Positions 27,461 to 53,569 of a stretch of DNA of 55,000 nt are shown here, one piece after another; positions within the stretch are counted from its first letter, which is position 1; every line of letters starts with the position of its first letter. The translations under genes were made by a program, and so were the position numbers. The stretch spans positions 302,501-357,500 of the forward strand of contig JACVTC010000156.1 of NCBI GenBank assembly GCA_016946835.1. The letters run 5' to 3'. Below the pieces are notes generated by a model. The model saw only the letters and a list, made by a program, of their open reading frames with translations, did no database searches and was not told the DNA's origin. The stretch comes from Neocallimastix lanati (nom. inval.). Taxonomy: Eukaryota > Neocallimastigomycota > Neocallimastigomycetes > Neocallimastigales > Neocallimastigaceae.

Positions 27461-27685
27461 TATTATGAATTGTTTTGTTATTCATAAATATTATAGTTTT
27501 TAATTTTTGTTATTTATTATTTGTAAATACTATTATTAAATTTTACAAAAATTTTCAAATTAGTATTATTCAATTTTTATAGCATTTTTTAATTAAAACT
27601 TTAAAAAATAATATATATATATATATAATTAATAACAAAAATTATTATTATATTAATATATTATTCTACATTAAATAACTTATGA

Positions 27686-27750
27686 ATTAATAATTAATAA
27701 TTAATATTTGAATTCTAAATATTAATTATTAATTATTAATATTTAGAATT
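27686..27750. repeat. Overlapping perfect palindromes
   Basis: Arm 27686-27708 is the exact reverse complement of 27718-27740 (23 bp, 9-nt loop). Arm 27711-27726 (AATTCTAAATATTAAT) is the exact complement of 27735-27750 (16 bp, 8-nt loop). The two hairpins share sequence, so only one can form at a time. Confidence 0.75.
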
Positions 27751-27859
27751 TAAGTAACAGTAATTTTTAATTTACTATTATAATAATAGTCAATTAAAAA
27801 CTATTTAATTAAAAATTAATAATTATTAACATAAAATAAACAAAATAAATAAATATTGA

Positions 27860-28066
27860 TTAATAATATGGGTCATTAAGTTTTTCTCTATAGGTTAGGT
27901 TACAATACACTTTCGCAGATAACAAATTATTTTTAATTATGGTATATAATATAGTATATAGTAATATACAAATGACACATAAAAACAGCGCATATTTCAA
28001 TCCATGTTCCTTCTTTTGAATCATATTGAATTTAATTATAATAATAAAAAACAGCATACATTTCAA
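27860..28066 (-). CDS. Possible small membrane protein (doubtful)
   Basis: A 68-codon minus-strand frame; an internal Met gives a 54-residue form starting MIQKKEHGLKYALFLCVICI. A lysine-rich N-terminus, one strong hydrophobic span and a polar C-terminus (YCNLTYREKLNDPYY) resemble a type II membrane anchor. Local composition is richer in C/G than its surroundings. A degenerate direct duplicate of part of it lies at about 28046-28098. It could be real, an exon of an undetected gene, or element debris. Confidence 0.22.
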   Translation of the reverse strand: MKCMLFFIIIIKFNMIQKKEHGLKYALFLCVICILLYTILYTIIKNNLLSAKVYCNLTYREKLNDPYY

Positions 28067-28099
28067 TTAATTCTTTTGAAATAAATTGAATTTAATAAA

Positions 28100-29138
28100 A
28101 CAGTAAATTAATATATAGGATTGTATATTATAATAATAAATTATTTACATATACTATCATATAAGATAAATTTATTACAATTAATTAATAATATATATTA
28201 CATATAAAAGATAATTTATTTAAATTTTATTAAAGGAATAAAAATAATTAACAAAAGAAAAAAAAAATCACTATATTTAAATAAAAATAATATAATAAAT
28301 TAAAAAGTTATTTTGTTTTTGTTTTTATTATCATATAAAAAGTTATAAATTAAGAATTGCTATAATCCATATATTTTTACAGAAGCTAAAACAAATAGTG
28401 GAAATATTGTTATAGAAAGACTTTCACTTATTGAAAAAAAATAATAAATAATAAATATATTATATTATATATAATAATATTAAATAATAATAGATAATAA
28501 CTAAATAATTAAAATTAATATAATTAAATTATCAGGTAATAATAATTATAGTTAATGAAATTTATATACACAACATTTTTGTAATTAGTATAATCAATAA
28601 AATTTATTTTTATGTAATAACTAGATATTTTTATTTATTTCTGTATAATTTATATTTATTATAAAATTAGTATTATATACATCATTATTATTTTTATTTA
28701 TCTTATTATAATTGATATTTATTTTATAGATCTTAAATCCATTAATATTTAATTGTTTATATAATTTTTTTTTTTCTATATATTTATATTACTTTATTTT
28801 ATGTCTATATATTCAATTTCAAAAATTATTAATTGAACATTATTAATTAAAATTTATTAAAAAAAAAAATTTTTTTTTTTTTTAATTTATTTTTTTTTAT
28901 AACTTTAAATTTAGAAAATACATTAATTTTTTTCCAAAATAGGTATTCTTATAAATTATTTTTTCTTTTTGATTTATATTTTTATTTTTATTTTTTTAAA
29001 ATATATGTAAAATTTGTTATTTTATTTAAATAGCACAAAATATCAGAAAAAAAAATTTTTTTTTCTCGTAAAAAAAAAAAAGAAATATATATATATATAA
29101 AGTAAAATATATATATTTTTATTTAAGTTTAAAAGTAA

Positions 29139-29180
<42 letters not shown>

Positions 29181-30338
29181 AATAAAAAGAAAAAAAATGT
29201 TCTAGTGAAATATAATTTATGTAATAAATATATTTTTATATTTTAAATATATCCATTTATTATATAAATTAATTAAATTTGACAAAAAAATAAACATATT
29301 AAAAGTGTATAATTAAAAATAATAATATTATTTGAATATATGAAGGTAAAAATAATAATAATAAAAAAAAAAGGAATTAGAATATAAAAATTTATATATT
29401 ATAATTTTATTTTTAACTGTATATATAAAATTTTTAAACTAACAAATTTATTTTACTATATTACTATATTATTTAAATAATGTTAGTATTAATATTCATT
29501 TTTAGAAATTGTTTATATTTTCTTTAGTTTTTTCTTTTTCTTTTTAAAAATAAAAAAGAAAATACAAAAATAAAACAATATGTATCATTTATAAAAAAGA
29601 TATTTTATAAGTAGTAATTTTGAAAAATAATTTTAAATTTATATTCTTATAAAATAAAATGAATTATACAACTAATAAATGTTAATATTTTTGTTATAAG
29701 TAAAAATATATTAAAGTAAATCGAAGGAAAAATTAAATGTCGAAATTATTATAGTTATAACTTCTTTCTATAATTTAATATATTTTTACAAATATTATAA
29801 TATTAAGCAACAGTAATAGTAATAGTTTTAAATATCAATAACTCCCTTTCAATAATAGTTTTTTTTTTTTTTTTTTTTTTTATTTTTATTTATATATTCA
29901 TTAAATGTCATTGTAAAAGTCATAGAGTAAAAGAAAATTATTTATTAATATATATATTATTGCTTTTTTTTTTTTTTATTTCTTTAAAAAAAAAAAAAAA
30001 ACATTAAAACAATACATATAATAAGTAATAAAAATAAAAATAAAAAAAGAAAGAAAGAATAAAAAAAAAAAGTAAAAAAATTAATAATAAATAATAATAA
30101 TAAATTTAATATGTATAATATAATAATTATTTAATATAAACTATAAATAATTATAATTTTTTACAAAATATACCAATTTAAAATATAAGGAAAATAAAAA
30201 ATTATAATTGTTATATGTTGTAAATATTATTTTTATCAAATTGTTTTTAAAAATAAAAAAAAAAAAGTAAAAACAAAAGAATATATAATTATATTATATA
30301 TATAATATACAATGTAAAAATCTTTAATATTTTTAAAA
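28100..30338. other. Spacer upstream of the F-box gene
   Basis: AT-rich with long homopolymers (poly-A 29143-29178, poly-T 29861-29881). About 28383-28445 looks like a small coding exon preceded by TTTTTACAG (reading AKTNSGNIVIERLSLIEKK then stop, plus strand), but I found no partner exons. Confidence 0.5.
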
Positions 30339-30872
30339 ATGAATCGTTTTAAAGAAATTAATACAATTTTACCACTTGAAATTCTTTTAAGAATTTTTAA
30401 TTATCTTAGTTTAACTGAATTAATTGAACTAAGTAAAGTCAATTCATATTATATGCAACTTGCTAAAATAATATATATTGAAAAAGTTATAAAAAATAAA
30501 CTTATTGTGGAAATAAATCTTGGTACAGAACAATCAATAAATATTAGATATGAATGTACTAGATTTAATAGAGAAAATGAACAAACAGTTTGGAAACCAC
30601 AAGCTGTCATTAGTACCGAAAACCAGAGATCCGTTAATACCAAAGAAAAAGTAATATTAAAAAAAATTTATTTTGATAAGGAACCACAAAATTCTGGTAA
30701 ATTTTTCATATATATAAATTATTATATAAATATATATTCTAAAAAAGATTTATTAATGCTTAATTTTGTTTTTAATATTAATATTATTTTAATTAATAGT
30801 AATAGTAAAAGTTTAATAAATAATTAATTTTTTATATTTTATTATATATATATATTTTAATAATATTTATTA

Positions 30873-30911
<39 letters not shown>

Positions 30912-31551
30912 ATTATTATTATAAATAATTTTTTTTATAGAAAATTGTAATTTGATACATGAGGTTAGTGGAGAAATGCTTATAGAAGATTCTGGTATTG
31001 AATGTATTAAAGGAGAAGAAAGTTTAATTAAATTAAACATAAGAAATAAAAATATTATAATGAATAATCAACGTTCTAAAAATTTAAATAAAAAGCATAA
31101 AAAACAAAAAAAGGAAAATAGTATAAATCAAAATCAATGCAATAACTCCATTCAAAAAGATGAAATGATTCAAACTGAATTAAGTTCAGTAATATCTAGA
31201 AATTCTATTTGTAGTGAAAGTACCTTAAGTTCATCAGATTTGGAAATTAATGATGGATTTATGTTAAATGATAATTGTCTTTTCTTTTACGAAAATCACG
31301 CCATAATTAAAGATACAATAAAATGGAGTTTCGAATATGAAGTTAATACAATCACAAATCCTTCAGGTGATTCATATCAGAAGTTAAAACCATTAAAGTT
31401 AAGATTACCAATTAATCTTTTCTTACAAAATAAATTGGAAGAAGTCTCAATAACGAAAAAACATAACTATTCAAAATATAAATCTATACTAAAAAAGAAT
31501 TGGTTAAATTTTTTAGAAAAAATTAGTAATTCTTTAGTTGGCATTGCATAA
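30339..31551 (+). CDS. F-box domain protein
   Basis: Two exons, 30339-30696 and 30941-31551, joined across a GT-AG intron in phase 1 into 322 residues. An F-box lies at about residues 11-45 (LPLEILLRIFNYLSLTELIE followed by LSKVNSYY). F-boxes bind Skp1 and usually make the protein a substrate receptor of an SCF ubiquitin ligase. Downstream there is no recognisable LRR, WD40 or Kelch repeat. Residues from about 120 to 220 are Asn/Lys/Ser-rich, followed by a more ordered C-terminal region (FYENHAIIKDTIKWSFEYEV). Substrate unknown. The arrangement resembles fungal F-box proteins with divergent C-termini. The domain call is firm; specific function is not. Confidence 0.85.
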
Positions 31552-33239
31552 AAATATTATTAAAAATTTAATATATATATATATATTTATATTTTTTGAA
31601 TTATCAATTATTATACCATAAAATGATATTTATATATTTATATTTATTATATAATATATATAATACATATATATATCATTAAAAAATCTTTTAACCTTTT
31701 TATAAAATAAATAATAATATTAAGTAATATTATTCAAAATTAAGTAATAAATTTGTTATTATTAATATTATTTATAAAATGAATCATTTTAATTTATAAT
31801 TAAATATTTTTAAATAAATATTTTATATTTTAACAGAAAAGGAAATATTAAAAAAGGTCTATTTTATTTTATTTTATTTTTTCTTTAAAAAACATATATA
31901 TATATTGATATTATAATAATATTAATTTTTTAATATAGAGTAAAATACCTAAAGTTTTTCTTATTTGTATAAAATATAATGATTAAATTAGTTAATAATA
32001 ATTAATAATAAATTAAAATAAATAATAATAATAATAAATAATAATAAAAATAAATAATAATAAAAATAAATAATAATAGTAATAATAATAAATAATAATA
32101 ATAATAAAAGTTTACTTAATAAAAAAAAAAAAATAAATAAATTTAAAAAAAATATAAAAAATAAATCAAATATTAAAAAGAATAATATAGTAAAATATTA
32201 AATTTATAAAAATTATTGAAATAATGAAATACCTAATTCTATCTAATAATAATAAAATAGTAATTTTATTATTGTATTATAACATATTATATATATAAAA
32301 ATTATATATTGTTTTTTATCAAAAAAAAAAAAAAAAATTTTTTCTAATCATAAAAAAAAGCATTTAATTTTTTTTACTTTATTTTTTTTTTTTTTTTTTT
32401 TTTTGATACAATTCATTTATATACTACTTAATATACTTTCAAAAACAAATTTAAATTTATACAACAAAAAGTTATAAAGAAAAAAACTTATTATTATTAT
32501 TATTATTATTAATGTTATTTATTTAGTTTTTAATTTATTTATTTAATTTTATATTCGCTAACTATAGTTTTTAATTTATATTATATATTATAAATATTTT
32601 TAATTTAATTATTATTATTATTATTATATATTATTATTTATTGTTATTATTATCATTAATTATTATTATTAATTATTATTTTCAATTATTTTATTCATAA
32701 TCAAATTTTTATTACTATTGTTGTTTATATTATTTTATTAATTAAAAATTTAAAATAAAAAGAAGAGGATGATAGATTAAAAAGATTATATACTAAATTT
32801 AATTTGCTTATTATTAATTAAAATAAAAAACTTTTTAAAAAAAAATTCATTTCATTAAAATTAAAATATAAAAATGGGCTCAACAAAAGATACTATATAT
32901 GGGCATTATTAAAAGAAATATATAATCTTAATTAAAAATTTACAGCCAATCATAATTTAAATAATAATATTTATAAATCAAATTTTATTTTATATTAAAA
33001 TATTATTTCTTTGAACTATTGGAAAAAAAAAAAAATAAATAATTAAAAAAATAAAAATGAAAAATTAAAAATAAAATATATAAATAAAATAATAATATAA
33101 CTGATATAATCTTATCTTATTTTAATTAAATCCAGCTAAATTAAAATCTAACAATATGAATATGATTTATAAAAAAAAAATTATTAGATAAAATCAACTT
33201 TTTCTTTTTTAAATTATACCATTATCAAATATCTTTTTA
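31552..33239. other. AT-rich spacer
   Basis: No gene seen. AAT/AAAT microsatellite runs at about 32020-32105, and poly-T at 32384-32404. The right end may include part of the possible LTR described next. Confidence 0.45.
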
Positions 33240-34400
33240 TTATTATTACTTATTATATATTGGCTTATACATTATTAATAATACAATATGTTTCAACACA
33301 TTTAAAGCTTATTTTTCATACATTTCACATATTCTAACATTCCCCCTTAAACCTAGTTATTCTATAATGAATAAATTGGTTTACTGGTGAATATTTGTAT
33401 ATAAAATTATCCTATTTTATAATATTAACTTGATATTATTAAACTGTTATTTATATTTCTATTATAAATTAACCTTAAATTTTACATGAATAAAATATTT
33501 TTTATGTTATATTAATTATTTATTTTAATTTAAATATTGCTAAAATAATTTCTTAAATATATTTATAATCTAATAATTTTCCTCTAAAACTAAATATTTA
33601 ATATTATTACACCATTAATATTAGATGTATCTAAAACATCTCTTATAATATATGGTTTATATATTACCATTTATATGATGGAAACCTTTCCCTTGAAGAG
33701 TGATATTATACCATCTCAATTTGTATGAATACCTCTTATATATTTGGTTTTACATCACTTACAATAATAATCCGCTTTATAGATTAGCGCTAACTTTTAT
33801 ATAATTTCACTTTGTAGTTTTAGCGATAACTATTAAAATAAATTGTCAATTATATTTTGGTGTACTTGATAAATCATAATCTTGGGGTATAAAAATTGAT
33901 TGTATTTATAATTAATTATATTATTCTAGTCATTAAAACTTATTAATAAATAATTATAAATTGTTTCATAATTGATTAAAATTCAATCTTTCATTTAATT
34001 TTTTTCTTGAAAGTTAATTTTTGTTAATTTTCACTATTAGGCTATTTTAAACATTTCTAAGATAATATTATTTTTAAATAATTTGCTCAAAGAATTAGTT
34101 AAGTAACTTTTCTTTAATACTTTATATAATTTTTATTTTATTTTGCTTATTTCCCCCCTAAAAATCCAAATTTCTATAAGGATTTTATATATTTGGATTT
34201 TCTCATCATTATAATATTAATTATGGAAGTTTAATAACTTTAAAATATCTTTCAATTAGTAAGTATAGTTTGTAGATGGATAAACATCATCCATTTATAT
34301 ATAACTCATGGTTATATTTATTATTTTATTATACCTTTCATCACGAAAGTTTGCATAATGATTATGTTGAATTAGTTATTATCTAAACTTATATTAATAT
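33240..34400 (-). mobile_element. Possible decayed Ty1/copia element: 3' LTR start, polypurine tract, pol traces
   Basis: On the minus strand, TTAAGGGGGA (33350-33341) is followed by A and then TGTTAGAATATG (33339-33328). This is the usual order of a copia polypurine tract followed by the start of a TG-initiated LTR. The LTR's far end was not found. Upstream in element orientation, about 34310-34210, a minus-strand reading contains MDDVYPSTNY, which could be a decayed reverse transcriptase YVDD region. The surrounding sequence is non-homopolymeric and full of stops. Identification is tentative. Confidence 0.35.
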
Positions 34401-34989
34401 TAAAAAATATAATATAAATTATTAATATTAATTTTAAATTTTAACTACAATTATTAATAATAATTATTAATATCAATTAGTAATATCAAATATTATTATC
34501 AAAGATTAATATCAATGATAAATATTTCACTCTAGGTTTAATAATACTATTATTGTTAGAATGTACCCTTGAAATTTCCATTCTATTATTTTTCCCTTGA
34601 ATATTTGGGATATTATATTTTAATTAATTTATATGGGATCTCTGATATATAGTTTCCTTCATTATTGTAGTTTATATTAATACTTTTAATAATGTGTTTT
34701 GTTCTTTAAAAAGAATCATTAACTAATATATGATTGTTTAAATTTTCTTAATATATAAGATAAGTTTTCTTCTTCTTTTAATATATATATTAATTTATAA
34801 AATAAAGGTTTATTTGGAAATATATTTAAATTTTGTTTTATATTAAATTAATCTAATAATAAATTTTATTTATATATTTTCCTATAAATTGCTTATTATA
34901 TATTTTTTAATTAATATATATTATAAAATTTAATACACAAAATATTTCAACTAAATATATATATTTATTTTAATTTTTTTATTGTTACT

Positions 34990-35700
34990 TAAATTTAAAA
35001 AAAAATTGCAAATATTCCAAAAGTATATTTAGTATTAGATACATTATTAATAGGTTCACTGGATCCATTTAGAGTTTATATTTTATTAATATAATTTTTA
35101 TTTCAAAAAAGAAAAAAATGATTTATTAAGAAAAATATATTCATATAATACTGAATTAATTGAATTTATTTTTGATTTTTGAATCAATTTTGTTAAAGTT
35201 CAATTTTTTTTTTTTTTTTTTTTTTGATAATAATTACGAATAAATGGTATTTATTAAAGTAATAAATAATTTAAAAAATTTTGTTATTTAAATTTTAATG
35301 AATATATATATTGTTATATTTAAATTTTTAAAATTTGATAAATTTATATATAATATATTATAAGAAATATTAGAAATAAAATATATATTTTTATCCGGAT
35401 TTAAAAATTTTTACATTATTTCAAATGTCCTCAATAATAAATATTCCTATATTAAAAAAGATTTTTTTTTTTTTTTTTTTTTTTAGATATGTTAAAAAAT
35501 AAATAATTATCTTAGAGAAGACAAAAACTTTATATTTATCTTTTAAAATATAAGAAAGGTTAGATACTTATGATAAAAATACTATAAAAAAAGAATTTAG
35601 AATTAGGACCAACTTGATTTTTATAAATTTAAATGGAGAACCAACAAAACATTATCTCTGCAAATATATAATGTTTATAGGAAAAAAAAATTATAAATAA
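34990..35700 (+). pseudogene. Coding-like relic, family unknown
   Basis: Plus-strand segments look protein-coding but are separated by stops and poly-T. About 35005-35090 reads IPKVYLVLDTLLIGSLDPFR; about 35570-35695 reads KKEFRIRTNLIFINLNGEPT and onward. No family recognised and no spliced model found. Confidence 0.2.
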
Positions 35701-48156
<12,456 letters not shown>

Positions 48157-48245
48157 TTATATATATAGAATATATATATTCTTATTTATGAGTATATTTC
48201 CCATAAATATATATTTTTTTGAAATTATAATATAACCATTTAATA

Positions 48246-48287
<42 letters not shown>

Positions 48288-48540
48288 CAACTATACTAAA
48301 TTAATCGAACTAAGTAACTTTATAAATGATTTAATTTATAGGTTATTTTTTTTTTTATTTATTTATTTAATAATTATTAAATTAATAATATTAAATAATA
48401 TTTTATATATATATATATATATATTAATATTATATTTCTATGTTTATTTTATTTACTGATAATAAAATAATAATAATCTTACTTTTAATAAAAAATAATT
48501 TAATAATCTATAATTAATAAAATATAATATTAAATAAATT

Positions 48541-48589
<49 letters not shown>

Positions 48590-48822
48590 TTTTATATATA
48601 AAATTGAAATTATTAAATTATATAATATATATATACATATTATTTATTATTTAGTAAATATATAAATTATTTTGAAATATTAAATTTAAAATTTCTTGAA
48701 ATAAATAAAATAATTTTAATTATAATAATGATATTTAAAATTCCTTTTTTTTTCAATTTAATTTATATATTTTTTATTTATAAAGTATGTATAATTTTTT
48801 TAAAAAAAATCTTTAATTATAT
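48157..48822. other. Convergent intergenic region between GPCR and PDE
   Basis: 666 bp holding the 3' ends of both converging genes. It contains an AAT microsatellite at about 48246-48285 and a 40-plus poly-A tract at about 48549-48587. No gene seen. Confidence 0.6.
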
Positions 48823-51800
48823 TTATATTGTATGATTATGTGAACCGATAGAATATTCAATTTTCTTTTCCATTAATTGTCTCCAACACTCTTTATTTCT
48901 TTGTACACCATCTAAAATATATTTTGCTTTTGGTAAGAATTTTACTAATGCTTTTGCTGCTGGTTCAATAACATTACTGAAGAATTCAAATTGAACTTTC
49001 GGTATTTCTTTTTCAGTTGATGCACGATCAACCAATGCACTAGTAAATTGTAACCCTAGTTCTTTTTCTTTTCTTCCCTGTTCAAATGATTCTATTAAAA
49101 CATCTTCAGCAATAAGTCTTGTATCTTCAAAAGGTTTAAACATTGAGCCTAAATCACATGAAGTCATTACAATTCCATGTAATAATTCGGAATTTCTTTT
49201 ATTATTTTGCAAATCAAGATCTTCACCATTAATGTATTTATCACCTAATTCATTTATACTTTTTAAATTTTTAAAAAATACAGATAAATCTGTAGAAATA
49301 ATGCAGCTTTCCATAATATTAAGAGCACGCTTATAATCTTCTTTTGATAAATTTTTAAATATATTATGATCGGGAAGTGAAAGAATATTAATTGTATGAT
49401 TAAAATGATGTCTTTCCATTGTAGAATCAGAAGATTCAACAGCTAGCATAGTTTTGGCAGATACTTGGAATTGATTATTGGTACCTCGATGATCAATATC
49501 GTGACATATACAAGAAACTAACATTACAAGTATATCAAATTGATCATTAATTAATTCTTTAAGTCCACCTAATTTCAGAAGTAAATATAATGTATGTGTC
49601 ACTGCAGAAGCATGTGAAAAATTATGATATTGAACATTTGTTCTATAATTTTTATGTACAGTCATCAAAAATTGGACTAATGTTTTTTCTGGTATTTGGA
49701 AGGTTTCAGTGAAATTGAATTCTTGGAACATAGAATACACTGTTAATATTAACTCTTCATTTTGATCCTTTAATGTATGAGTATCAAAATCCCACTTTTG
49801 ATATATATTGGTATCAATAAAACTCTTGGTTTTGTCACTTAGGTATTTCTCATAAAAATAGTCGACATCTTCAGCTGGTGTTGTCATATGATATGCAATC
49901 ATTTCAACGTTAACATCCATAAGCATTTTTTGCTTTTGGTTTCTCTCCAATAATATTGCTCTTTCCATACTTAAAGCACAGTATACAGCAAAAGACTGAA
50001 TAACCATTACATCATAATCACTAAAATCAATAACTTCACCATCTTCTCCAAGTTTATTAACTAATTTTAATACACTAATAACTTTTTTAGTATTTGTTTT
50101 ATCATTCTCAGATGTATCTGGTATATAAAATCCTCCATTATAATTTGAAAAGAAATTAATCTCACTTGTTCCGTCGACAATTTGAGTAGATCTAAATATT
50201 GGAACTACCATAATACTTTTAGTTCTATATTTATGATCTGTATCAATTGTTCCACTATAATGTTTATCTAAGTAAGCATCTGCAATATTTAATAATTCAC
50301 CTGTTTGAGCAACATGCCCAATTAAACCTCCATTATTTATTGGAATATCTTCATAATTATCATCATCTTCTGAATCAAAATTAACATATTTTAAAGTATT
50401 ATTTTCTTGTACCATATATAAACTTGCTTGATCAGATCCTACTAATTCTTGTGCAGATGATACAATTTTTTGTAGAAGGGTATAATAATCTAATTCACCA
50501 AATAATGATTGAAGAATATTTACTAATTGCAAAATAACAGAATGTCTACTAACTTGATCTGTTAATACATTATTCCTATCTGACATTTCTTTTATTTTTT
50601 CTACAAGCTCTTTTTGAACTTCTCGATAATATAAATTTTCCTTCTTTAAATCAATTAATTTATGTTCTATCTCATTTTTTAATATAGAAGAAGTAACGTT
50701 CTTCTGTGTCTTTTGTATAAGATATTCAATTGAATCATCTTTTATAATAGGTTTTTCTTCATCATTTGTAATTTCATTCTCTACTACATAATTTACGGGT
50801 GTTTCACACGTCTCATCACTTATACAAATTTTTGTTGTCTCATTTTTCATGTCATCAATTAATGAAGCAAGATTACTATCATCTTTAACTTCTTCTTCAA
50901 TATCTTTTTCGGACTGAATAAATTTTTTATAACGATCGTTTATTTCCTTTTTGTATGTACTATACGATGAATAAAGATAATTATTTTGTATTACGCTTCC
51001 TAAAAGCTTTAAATATACTTTTAATTTTTCATAATCGTTATTAGTAAATATTTTATGGTCATTTTTCTTTTGAGTTATACTGGAATTAGAACCATTAACA
51101 TTATTAAATTCATTTGATTTTTCATTTATATTTTTTATAACATTATCTATATTATTTAATGGATTATATTTATTATACAGGCAAATAACACCAATTACAT
51201 TATTATTATAACATTTATTATTCATCCATGGAACAAGTTTTCTATCTACACAACAACTTACAGGAATACCTATAAAATTTATAATATGCGAATCATCACC
51301 ACCATCAATTTCTTTCAAATTATCAATTGAATATTCACTCTTATATGAAAATTTTTTTGTAATAGTAATTTCTGGATCTTCAGTATATATTTCTTCATCA
51401 TTTAATTTATCAATGGAATATCCACTTTTAAATAATGAATTTTTTTCATCATAACTATTATTTGTTTCAAAATTATTAAAAAGATTTATAGAACTTATAT
51501 AACTTCGATTGATATTTTCTATAGATCTCATATTGCCATTTAAGTCAAGCCATGCTCTTTTATTAATAATTTCTGGATTATTTTCTATAATAACTTTATT
51601 ACGTTGAACAACCTAATATAAATATATATATATATATATAATTGGTTAATGCGATATATTAAATATATTAAGGCATCATTTTAATTAATTAATAATATAT
51701 ATAATAAAAATAAAATTAATGATAATCATAACTATAACTAAAAAAAAATAAAAACATAATAACAATAATAAAAATTAATTTATAATAAAATTATGAATAA

Positions 51801-52540
51801 TAATTATATGATTTAATAATTTAAAATTGTTTAATAATAGTAGAAAAATCAATATCAAAAATATTTTACTTTTATGTAAAAAATAATGAACTATTTGTAA
51901 ATAAAAAATATATATTACATACTTCACAACATAAGTATTGTATTTCAGAAAGATTTACACTTATATTTTTATCAATTTTTTTAACTTTTACATTTTTATA
52001 CATTTTATATGTCTTGTTTTCACTTTTACGTCTTTCATTTTTGTTATTCTCATTGCGGTTTATGAATGTGGTTAATTCAAGTTTATAATTTGTTTTTATT
52101 TGATTATCCATTATTGAACTAACATCACTATATAAATTATTTGATAAAGACATATTAGACATACTAATAATATTATTTGAGCTTGAAGCTTCTATTGGTT
52201 TAATTAAGCTTAATGATGCTGCTTCTGCATTTGCGATATTTAACATCTTGCTCACAATCCTTTCCAAACTTGAATTAATTTGTGTATATGAATCATTTAA
52301 AATACTGAATGACTCATCTTCATCAAAAATATTATGACTTAATTTTTTACTTAGTTTATTCAATTGATGGTGTCTCTCATTTGAACGACTGAAGGAAAGA
52401 TTTGGACTTGAATATATTTTTCCTTCATATTCTTTAGATAATTCATTATGATTTAATGGATAATAATGTCTTTTTTTCAATCCTATATTATCATTTATTC
52501 CAATTCTATTCTTTTTTTTAAAAATTCCATGTGAAGTCAT
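48823..52540 (-). CDS. GAF-domain 3',5'-cyclic nucleotide phosphodiesterase (class I PDE)
   Basis: Hydrolyses cAMP and/or cGMP. Two exons (minus), 52540-51923 and 51612-48823, join in phase 0 into 1135 residues. A disordered N-terminus is followed by a probable GAF-A split by Asn/Ser/Lys-rich insertions (about residues 88-360, with SLERIVSKMLNIANAEAASL and FIGIPVSCC). A charged coiled-coil-like linker (about 500-560) precedes a clear GAF-B (about 560-757; ILQSLFGELDYYTLLQKIVS, VISVLKLVNKLGE). The catalytic domain runs from about 795 to 1120. It has HNFSHA (869-874), HDIDHRGTNN (910-919), the metal-site Asp in SCDLGSMFKPFED and the family Gln in IPKVQFEFF. All are intact, so it is likely active. 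The layout resembles animal PDE5/6/10/11. GAF-B may bind cyclic nucleotide; nucleotide preference cannot be called. Confidence 0.93.
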
Positions 52541-53506
52541 AGTGATTATTATTAATCTTTCAATTTATTTAAGACTGAATTAGAATTAAAATTTTAATAT
52601 AAATATGCATTAATAATGATTATATATATTTATATATATTAATTTAATTTTATACTTTAAAAAATTATAAAACTTAATACTTTCCAAATACATACTATTT
52701 AATTTTTTTTTTTTTTAAATTATAGAATTGAAAAATTCATATATACTGATATATATATATATATATATTTTTAATTAGTAATGATGTTATTCGTATTACG
52801 AATTATATTTCAAAATTAATATAAAAATAATATTAAAAAAATAAATATTAATATATATTAATATTTATTTCATTTGTTATATATTCAAAATTTTCATTTT
52901 ATAAATCATCGATAGTTCTATTGTACATTAAATTATTGCTTTTAAAATATTAATAATTTCACAAATAAAAAAATTTTTTTATCATTATATATATAACTTT
53001 TTAACAATATTTAAAAATTTTCTATTACAAAATATATATATATATATATAAACATATGATTATATATTTTTTTTAGTTTTTTTTCTATAAACTTTTTATC
53101 TCATATGTATAATATAAAATTAAATAAATAATATTTACTGAAAACTATAATTATATGTATAATATAAAAATAATATTTACTGAAAAGCTATAATTATATT
53201 AATAATTCTACAAAAAAAAAATTAAAAATAATTAGAATTTAAATATATACTAAATATAAAATTATAAACCTAAATAATTATCAACTATATAAATTAGCTA
53301 TGTAAAATTATAAATATTATATAAAACTATATTTTATTTAATTTATTTAATGAATCTACATATTATTAATATTTTTTTTTTTTATTAAATTATAAAGTTT
53401 TGATTTTTTTTTTTTTTTCTAAATTATATTTATTATTATATACAATTTTTAATTATTAATTATTATTATATTATATTATATTATATGTATTATTATTATT
53501 TAATAT

Positions 53507-53569
<63 letters not shown>

